A DNA stretch of 64,000 nt from an uncultured Erythrobacter sp. (GTDB lineage: Bacteria > Pseudomonadota > Alphaproteobacteria > Sphingomonadales > Sphingomonadaceae), in assembly GCF_947492365.1 (NCBI RefSeq), contig NZ_CANLMB010000001.1, positions 930,001 through 994,000 of the forward strand. The letters are read 5' to 3'. Under the pieces are notes generated by a model. That model saw only the letters and a list, made by a program, of their open reading frames with translations. It searched no databases and was not told where the DNA came from. Every line of letters begins with the position of its first letter. Position 1 is the first letter of the stretch. Of the stretch, positions 57,958 through 64,000 are shown one piece after another. The position numbers and the translations under genes were made by a program.

Positions 57958-58985
57958 AACCGTAATGACAATCCCAAGTTGACGCCGTGATTAACGCGGC
58001 TGTCGCTGAAGTCGAAATCGCCGGAAATCGGGAATGACATGATAGCGCGATAGCGAATATCGAGCGCGAGGTTGTTCGCCAGAATGAACTGCGCGCCGAC
58101 GGCAAAATCGGGGCCCATGCTCCACTCACCACGATCCGTGCGAGTTTCCTCTCGCACAACTTCGCCATTGCGTCCGATAAACTGCGAGCGAAAATCGCCA
58201 CTCGGCTGATTGCTGCCGTGAACCATGCCGGAAAAGAAGGCGACAGCATTCTCGCTGAACGGAACGAATGCTGTGACCCCGATACGCCCGCTGAATGTCT
58301 CTAGGCTCCGGTCTGTCAGGACTCTTGCCGGCTGCCTCTGCCCGTCCAGATTGCGGGTCGGTGCTTCATTGCCCAACGTCTCCGCAACAAACTGGCGGAT
58401 TTCGTCGGTTTCCTGGATGGTGATCTCACCTTGGCCCGAAACATCGAGCCGCTCGTACCGGACGCCGGCAAGGATAGCGAAGTTCTCGTTCAAGCGCCTT
58501 TGCCACGTCAGTTCAGCGTCGAAACGGTCAATCTCGTCCTGACTGATCGTTTGGATCACAGACAATTCGTTGAAGCTGATATCGGCGACTTCGAGTGTGG
58601 TTTGGCGCGAGGACACCAGTTCGGTTGTTGCATCGCCTCTGCCCACCATCGCCGTCACCGTAAAACGGTCACGATCATCGCCAAAATTGACCATCGCCCC
58701 GACCATGGCAAAGCCGACTTGATCTGCGTTTGCCGCAGAGCCATTGTCCTGAACGGTCAGCGAAAGATCATCAAAACCGGTTGCAGTTCGCAGGTCTCTT
58801 GTGACCTCGTCATCGACCACTGTCCGCGCGTCTTGGAGCCCCTCCAGATCGGACGTGCGAAGGTTTGAATTATCAAAGTAATAGGAGATGCGCGGACCGA
58901 TCACGACGTCGGCATGGGCGACACTTGGCGCGAGGAAAGCGCAGCCTGCGCAACCAACCAGAAGTGATTTCACTAACCGCTTCAT
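57954..58985 (-). CDS. Probable outer-membrane beta-barrel protein
   Basis: A 343-residue protein with a signal peptide (about 1-25, SLLVGCAGCAFLAPSVAHA). The mature sequence alternates polar and hydrophobic residues in strand-length blocks (VGFAMVGAMVNFG, FTVTAMVGRGD, FAILAGVRYERLDV, FAVGAQFILANNLALDIRYRAIMSF) and ends in the aromatic-hydrophobic LGLSLRL. It has no named family. It overlaps the prfB stop by 4 bases, so it is translated from the same message as release factor 2. Confidence 0.72.
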   Translation of the reverse strand: MKRLVKSLLVGCAGCAFLAPSVAHADVVIGPRISYYFDNSNLRTSDLEGLQDARTVVDDEVTRDLRTATGFDDLSLTVQDNGSAANADQVGFAMVGAMVNFGDDRDRFTVTAMVGRGDATTELVSSRQTTLEVADISFNELSVIQTISQDEIDRFDAELTWQRRLNENFAILAGVRYERLDVSGQGEITIQETDEIRQFVAETLGNEAPTRNLDGQRQPARVLTDRSLETFSGRIGVTAFVPFSENAVAFFSGMVHGSNQPSGDFRSQFIGRNGEVVREETRTDRGEWSMGPDFAVGAQFILANNLALDIRYRAIMSFPISGDFDFSDSRVNHGVNLGLSLRL

Positions 58986-60109
58986 TCCACATCCTCCACT
59001 TCGACAGCCTCGCCGGTCACGCGCTGTGCCAGCGCGGCGGAGATGTAATCGTCGATCTCGCCATCGAGCACCTTGTCAGGCGAACTCGAAGTCCAACCGG
59101 TGCGCAGGTCTTTGACCATCTGATAGGGTTGCAGGACGTAGGAGCGGATCTGGTGGCCCCACCCGATATCGCTCTTTTCCTGATACTCACCTGATGCCGC
59201 CGCTTCGCGCTCTGCCATTTCGCGTTCGAACAGCCGCGCTTTGAGCATGTTCATCGCGGTGGCGCGGTTCTTGTGCTGGCTGCGGTCGTTCTGACTCGCC
59301 ACCACGATGCCGGTGGGCTGGTGGGTGATCCGCACGGCGGAGTCAGTCGTGTTCACGTGCTGGCCGCCTGCTCCCGAGGCGCGGTAGGTGTCGATCTTGA
59401 GGTCGCTCGGGTCGATCTCGATCTCGATATCGTCGTCGATGACGGGATAGACCCACACGCTGGAGAAGCTGGTGTGCCGCTTGGCTGCGCTGTCATAGGG
59501 GCTGATGCGGACAAGACGGTGGACGCCGCTTTCGGTCTTGGCATAGCCGTAAGCGTTCTCGCCTTTGATGTGCAAAGTCGCGCTCTTGATCCCGGCCTGA
59601 TCGCCTGCCTGATATTCGACCGTCTCGACCTTGAAGCCGCGCCGTTCGGCCCAGCGGGCATACATGCGCAGCAGCATTTCGGCCCAGTCCTGGGACTCGG
59701 TCCCGCCTGCGCCTGCGTGGATTTCGAGATAGGTGTCGTTACCGTCAGCCTCACCCGAAAGCAGCGCCTGCACCTTGTCCGCATCGGCGCGCGCTGCGAG
59801 CTTTTCGAGGCTGGCAAGCCCATCATTGACGATGCTCTCCTCACCCTCGGCCTCGCCCATTTCGATGAACTCGACCGCATCGGCCATTTCGGCGGAGATG
59901 TCGTTCACCGTGCCTACCGCGTTTTCGAGCAGTTTCTGCTCGCGGCTGATCTTCTGCGCTTCCTTGGGATCGTCCCACAGGGTCGGATCCTGAACGCGGG
60001 CATTCAGCTCGTCGAGGCGGCGCAAAGCGCGCTCCCAATCGAGCGATTGGCGCACCAGATCAAGCGCGGCGGTGATCCGGTCGATATTGGCTTGGGCCTC
60101 GGCCCGCAT
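58982..60109 (-). CDS. prfB: Peptide chain release factor 2
   Basis: A 375-residue factor ending translation at UGA and UAA. The GGQ motif is at residues 248-250 (ASGAGGQHVNTT). The stop-reading tripeptide, SPF in E. coli, is SPY (203-205, RISPYDSAAKRHTSF). The frame is continuous through the Ser-Leu-Asp region at about 22-24, where E. coli has its in-frame UGA, so the autoregulatory frameshift is absent. It follows mrcA and precedes three exported-protein genes. Confidence 0.96.
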   Translation of the reverse strand: MRAEAQANIDRITAALDLVRQSLDWERALRRLDELNARVQDPTLWDDPKEAQKISREQKLLENAVGTVNDISAEMADAVEFIEMGEAEGEESIVNDGLASLEKLAARADADKVQALLSGEADGNDTYLEIHAGAGGTESQDWAEMLLRMYARWAERRGFKVETVEYQAGDQAGIKSATLHIKGENAYGYAKTESGVHRLVRISPYDSAAKRHTSFSSVWVYPVIDDDIEIEIDPSDLKIDTYRASGAGGQHVNTTDSAVRITHQPTGIVVASQNDRSQHKNRATAMNMLKARLFEREMAEREAAASGEYQEKSDIGWGHQIRSYVLQPYQMVKDLRTGWTSSSPDKVLDGEIDDYISAALAQRVTGEAVEVEDVE

Positions 60110-60210
60110 GGCAATTCCTTATGAGTCTTTCGCGTGGCCCCGATTAGCGGCGGGCTGCGGATTGTAAAGTTGAGTGGAACACTGATTGTGCGCAGGAACA
60201 GAGGCGGTGC

Positions 60211-62733
60211 TTAGTAAATCCCGCCCTGCTCCTCGGCAAAGTTGGTTGGCTCGCCCTCGCCGCCTGCCGCATCGCTGCGCCCTTCGCGGCCTGCCCGGAT
60301 CAGTTCGAGGATCTCGTCGCGTTTGGCGGCGATCTCGTCCTGACGGGTTGAACGTTCAGGCTCGCTATCGGGCTTGAAGGCCTCCCAGATGATGTCACCG
60401 CGCGGATCGCCGCTAGGCCAGCCATCCATCACCCGCTTGCCGGTGCGCCGGTCGACGCGGACCATGCGAATGCCATCAGGAGCGATCGCAGGCAGACTAG
60501 ACCAGTGATCGCGCGAGTTTTCGATGAAGTCCTTGACGATCGGCGCGACGATCGTGCCGCCAAAGGCATAGCCGCCCATATTGCGCGGTGTGTCAAAGCC
60601 GAGATACGAACCCACAACCAGACGCTGCGTGCCGCCGACGAACCACACATCTTTCGGGCCAGTCGTGGTCCCGGTCTTGCCAAAGAGCGGCAGGTTTAGG
60701 CCGTTGAGCACAGTCGCGGTTCCGCGTGTGACCACCCCTTCGAGCATGTGCATCACCTGAAACGCGGTGCGCGGGTCCATGACCTCGGTGCCCTTGATCC
60801 CGAAACGCGGCATCGCGCTGCCGTCATATTCGGCCATGTTGCAGCCATTGCAGCTGCGGCTGTCTGCGCGCCAAATGACGTTGCCATTGCGGTCCTGCAC
60901 ATAGTCGATGACAGTCGGTTCGTTCAGACGGCCATGATTGGCGAGCGCGGAATAGGCCGAAACCATGCGCATAACGGTCGTTTCCTCAGCACCGAGCGAG
61001 GTCGCGGCATAAGGATCGGGGTCGTCCGAAATGCCCAGGTCCTGGATGGTCTCGACGACATTCTCCATGCCCGCCTGCATGCCGATCTGCACCGTCATGA
61101 TGTTCTGCGATTGCTCAAGGCCGTAACGCATCGGGAACTGCCCCGCGCGCCCGCCGCGAATGCATTTTTCACCCAGTTGGCGGCCCTGATAATAACAGTA
61201 ACGCGTGTTATCGATCTCGGTCGATGGGGTCATGCCCTGATCGAGGCCGGTGGCGTAGACGAAAGGCTTGATGGTCGAGCCGGGTTGGCGCGAGGCCTGC
61301 GTTGCTCGGTTAAAGTCCGACAGGCGGTGATCGAAACCGCCCTGCATGGCCAGCACACGGCCTGACTGCGCGTTCTGCACCACGATTGCGCCCTGCACTT
61401 CGGGCAGAGTGCCCACCGCATAGCCCTGACCCTGCGGCTGCACTGCAATCACATCGCCTGCCTTGAGCTCATTGGGAAGGCTGCTGAGCGGCGCTTCGTC
61501 GCCATTGGAGAAGCCGATTGTAGCTGAGGAGCCACTGCGCTGGGTCACAACTCCGACGCGCCAATCCTCGTAACTGATCGACAGGAAGGAACTGGCGAGC
61601 TGACCCGCCCAATTGCCTTCCTCCATCGGGATCGTCGCAATCGGCCCTGACCAACCGCGCCGCCCGTGATAACGCACCAGACCGCGGCGCAAGGCATCGC
61701 GCGCGGCGCTTTGCAGATCGACGTCGAGCGATGTGCGCACCCACAAGCCGCCTGCATAGACGCTGTTCTCGCCGTCCTCGACGCTTTCGCCAAAGTCGGC
61801 GATCAACTGGCGGCGTACTTCTTCGAGGAAATAGCCCGCATCGGCGCTGCGGGTTGAACGCTGGCGGACAAGGCCCAGCGGCTGCGCGGCGGCTTCTGCA
61901 CGTTCGGCAGCGGTGATGAAGCCATTGTCTTCCATCTGCGAGAGCACGAAATCGCGCCGCTGCATCGCGGCCTCTTCCTCACCTGCACGGCCATAGCGTT
62001 CGGGCGCTTTTGGCAGGATGGCGAGGAAGGCGACCTCATGCAGTTCCAGATCGCCGACATCCTTGTCGAAATAGGCGCGCGCGGCGGCTTGCACACCGAA
62101 ACTGCGCCGGCCCAGCGGGATTTCATTGAGGTAAAGTTCGAGGATTTCCTCTTTGCTGAGCACCTGCTCGATCCGGCTGGCGAGGATCATTTCCTTCAGC
62201 TTGCGCGTGACCGAGTACTCATCCCCCAGCAGCAACACCTTCGCGAGCTGCTGCGTGATGGTCGAGCCGCCCACGGCGCGCTCTCCCGAGCCATATTTGG
62301 TCAGGTAATCGAACACCGCATTGGCTGTGCCGGTTACATCGACGCCGCCATGGCTGAAAAAGGTCTTGTCCTCCGCCGAGAGATAGGCGTTGACGAGCTG
62401 ATCGGGGTAGTCGCCGAATTGCAGCTGGACCCGGCGCTCGCGGGCATAGGAGTGGACGATCTCGCCATCAATCCCGCGCACAACGGTGGGCAGCGGGGTT
62501 TGGTAATCGACCAGCGAATCCGCCTCTGGCAAGTCGCTCGCTAGCCAGATCCAGATCGCGACCCACAACACTATGAACGCGATAAAGCCCGCCGCCAGCA
62601 GCTTGAACAGCCAGCTGGCGCGCCATTTCTCGCGGAACCATTGCAGCGCGCCGCCAAAATCGCGGGCCGCGCGATAGCGGAAGTAGTCGAGCGCTGTCTG
62701 GCTCTCGGCTTCGATTGTAGGGGTCTCGGTCAT
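60211..62733 (-). CDS. mrcA: Penicillin-binding protein 1A
   Basis: An 840-residue bifunctional peptidoglycan synthase. One membrane segment (about 43-68) after a cytosolic N-terminus. The glycosyltransferase domain has SAEDKTFFSHGGVD and GGSTITQQLAK. The transpeptidase has the SxxK nucleophile in PGSTIKPFVYA, SxN in LEQSQNIMTVQ and KTG in LFGKTGTTTGPKDVWF. The C-terminal 60 residues are charged and disordered (ERSTRQDEIAAK). It lies between the amidase and prfB on the same strand. Confidence 0.96.
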   Translation of the reverse strand: MTETPTIEAESQTALDYFRYRAARDFGGALQWFREKWRASWLFKLLAAGFIAFIVLWVAIWIWLASDLPEADSLVDYQTPLPTVVRGIDGEIVHSYARERRVQLQFGDYPDQLVNAYLSAEDKTFFSHGGVDVTGTANAVFDYLTKYGSGERAVGGSTITQQLAKVLLLGDEYSVTRKLKEMILASRIEQVLSKEEILELYLNEIPLGRRSFGVQAAARAYFDKDVGDLELHEVAFLAILPKAPERYGRAGEEEAAMQRRDFVLSQMEDNGFITAAERAEAAAQPLGLVRQRSTRSADAGYFLEEVRRQLIADFGESVEDGENSVYAGGLWVRTSLDVDLQSAARDALRRGLVRYHGRRGWSGPIATIPMEEGNWAGQLASSFLSISYEDWRVGVVTQRSGSSATIGFSNGDEAPLSSLPNELKAGDVIAVQPQGQGYAVGTLPEVQGAIVVQNAQSGRVLAMQGGFDHRLSDFNRATQASRQPGSTIKPFVYATGLDQGMTPSTEIDNTRYCYYQGRQLGEKCIRGGRAGQFPMRYGLEQSQNIMTVQIGMQAGMENVVETIQDLGISDDPDPYAATSLGAEETTVMRMVSAYSALANHGRLNEPTVIDYVQDRNGNVIWRADSRSCNGCNMAEYDGSAMPRFGIKGTEVMDPRTAFQVMHMLEGVVTRGTATVLNGLNLPLFGKTGTTTGPKDVWFVGGTQRLVVGSYLGFDTPRNMGGYAFGGTIVAPIVKDFIENSRDHWSSLPAIAPDGIRMVRVDRRTGKRVMDGWPSGDPRGDIIWEAFKPDSEPERSTRQDEIAAKRDEILELIRAGREGRSDAAGGEGEPTNFAEEQGGIY

Positions 62734-62792
62734 TACCTGAGCGATTTATCGCGGTTCGTGGGAGAATGCTAGCGGGCTTGCCGCAAACTCTA

Positions 62793-63683
62793 TCAAGGTT
62801 CGGCGCGGCGCGCGAAATAGACCCGGATCGCCCGGGCAAGCACGGCTGCATATTCCGCGCGGCCTTCCTCGGTCATCAGCCGCGAACGGTCGGCATCATT
62901 GGTGACAAAGCCGCTTTCGAACAGCACGCCGGGGACGTCAGGTGCGCGCAGCACCGCGAGTTCGGCTGATCGCCGCGGCTGCGGGTGGAAACGGATGCGC
63001 CCCTGCCCCTCGCGCGCAATCAGGGAGGCAAAATCGGTGGCGTCCTCCTGCGTGCGCTGCTGCGAGAGTTCGACAAGGATGTTGCTGACCTCCTCGCTTT
63101 GCCCTTCAATCGTGATCCCGTTGAGCCGGTCGGCGGCGTTCTCGCGCTCGGCAAAGCGCGCGGCGGCCTCGCTCGATGCTTCATTCGAGAGCGTGTAGAT
63201 GCTCGCCCCGCCGACATCGCGCCTATCACCGGCGGAATCGGCGTGGACCGAGAGGAACAGGTCCGCGCCGAGCTGCCGCGCGATCTGCGGACGGTCGGCC
63301 AGTACGATAATCCGGTCATCATCGCGGGTTAGCGCGACACGGATCCCGCCTTCCGCCAGCAACTCATCCCGCAGCGCCAGCGCAAGCGAGAGAACAATGT
63401 CTTTCTCAAGCACCTGCGCCCCGCCCTCTTCGCCCGCGACTGATCCCGGATCGCGCCCGCCATGGCCCGCATCAATCACCACCAGTGGCCGCGTCGGATC
63501 ATCCGGCCCTTCGATCTCGGGCAGGTCCAGCGGCGCATCTTGCGGGTCGAGCGCAAAGCGCAGCACGTAATCGCGCCCCCATTCGGGCACGGGTATCGTC
63601 ATCCCCAATGCCGCCGCCCCGCCCAGCAGCAAGGCAGGAACCGCGACAATCAGCAAGAGAAGCGAGCGCACACTCATAATCAT
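62793..63683 (-). CDS. N-acetylmuramoyl-L-alanine amidase (Amidase_3)
   Basis: A 296-residue zinc amidase cutting the peptide stems from peptidoglycan. A signal/anchor segment (about 4-27) is followed by the catalytic domain: zinc ligands in VVIDAGHGGRDPGS, LEKDIVLSLAL and FLSVHADS, and the catalytic Glu in LFESGFVTN. No AMIN domain is present, unlike AmiC of E. coli. The start is either ATG at 63683 or ATG at 63677; neither has a clear ribosome site. It precedes mrcA by 59 bases, forming a cell-wall unit. Confidence 0.9.
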   Translation of the reverse strand: MIMSVRSLLLLIVAVPALLLGGAAALGMTIPVPEWGRDYVLRFALDPQDAPLDLPEIEGPDDPTRPLVVIDAGHGGRDPGSVAGEEGGAQVLEKDIVLSLALALRDELLAEGGIRVALTRDDDRIIVLADRPQIARQLGADLFLSVHADSAGDRRDVGGASIYTLSNEASSEAAARFAERENAADRLNGITIEGQSEEVSNILVELSQQRTQEDATDFASLIAREGQGRIRFHPQPRRSAELAVLRAPDVPGVLFESGFVTNDADRSRLMTEEGRAEYAAVLARAIRVYFARRAEP

Positions 63684-64000
63684 GAATGCTTAGGATGTTG
63701 CGTAGTAAGAGCGCAATAGAGTTGCGGCGCGTAACCCACGGTGCTAGCGCTGAAAACAGGGACGGGGCGCGCAGTGATTTCATCACAGCAATGCTCACGC
63801 TTTCTGACAAACAGTCCGACCAACCCTATTTCATGCGGTCGGCGACACACAGGTTGATGCAGTGACGAGACGTTTCTCCTCGCAAGGACAATCCCCGCGC
63901 CATTCGCGCGGCGGCAACCTTGTCGAGGCCCACAACGGGTATTTCGCGGATACAATCCGCACGTCCATCACAGCAGACACGAATATTGCGCCCGCTTTAA
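63684..64000. other. Gene-free right end
   Basis: About 317 bases with no reading frame I can support. Short hairpins are possible (for example CGCGC at 63898-63902 with GCGCG at 63907-63911). In related genomes the amidase gene often lies opposite rne, so this could be part of a long RNase E leader, but no rne coding sequence is visible here. Confidence 0.4.

Overview
This is a gene-dense, GC-rich chromosomal window from an alphaproteobacterium, most likely a marine sphingomonad of the Erythrobacteraceae (Erythrobacter and relatives). That placement rests on gene order (ppiD-trpE...trpGDC-moaC-moeA-lexA-comEC-gltX-gltA; nuoA-N followed by birA-coaX-rnj-DUF1467; mrcA-prfB; fabA-fabB), on an alphaproteobacterial LexA box (GTTC-N7-GTTC), on a ROSE-like Hsp20 leader, and on a CtrA-type site. 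I cannot fix the genus. I saw no tRNA, rRNA, CRISPR array, insertion sequence or prophage. Most of the window is housekeeping DNA, with operons joined by 1- to 4-base ATG/stop overlaps.

Layout. 1-1.6 kb: the 5' part of a nitrilase-family gene, glutaredoxin, and a divergent small heat-shock gene with a putative RpoH promoter, an RNA-thermometer-like leader and a clear terminator. 1.6-4.6 kb: tpiA-secG-pyrG. 4.8-15.3 kb: ppiD-like chaperone, trpE, two unrelated enzymes (exported phosphodiester glycosidase, proline iminopeptidase), trpGDC, moaC-moeA and autoregulated lexA. 15.3-20.4 kb: comEC, gltX, gltA.

20.4-27.2 kb is the most unusual part. It holds a histidine-kinase-like protein with Pro at the phosphoacceptor position, an unrecognised helical protein, a fused nucleotidyltransferase-like/membrane protein, an Hpt-like protein with Met in place of the phospho-histidine, and a divergent 863-residue protein with two membrane segments and a long coiled coil, built like the polarity landmark TipN. 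A near-consensus CtrA site lies before the helical gene and a weaker one between the Hpt-like and TipN-like genes. I read this tentatively as a cell-polarity or cell-cycle cluster with non-canonical signalling proteins.

27.2-47.4 kb: one long minus-strand transcription unit encoding all 14 complex I subunits (nuoA to nuoN), continuing into birA, coaX, rnj and a DUF1467 gene. Seven extra reading frames sit between nuo genes, including four small membrane proteins, one of only 55 residues. 47.6-56.4 kb: exported propeller-like protein, aldehyde dehydrogenase, thiolase, a pair of palindromic repeats, an SH3-like exported protein, a 2-hydroxyacid dehydrogenase, a lipase-like hydrolase, an acetyltransferase, then fabA-fabB.

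56.4-63.7 kb: a minus-strand cell-envelope block: N-acetylmuramoyl-L-alanine amidase, mrcA (PBP1a), prfB, then three exported proteins translationally coupled to prfB (an outer-membrane barrel, a caspase-like protease and a lipoprotein methyltransferase). The last 0.3 kb holds no gene I can support and may be the leader of a gene beyond the edge.
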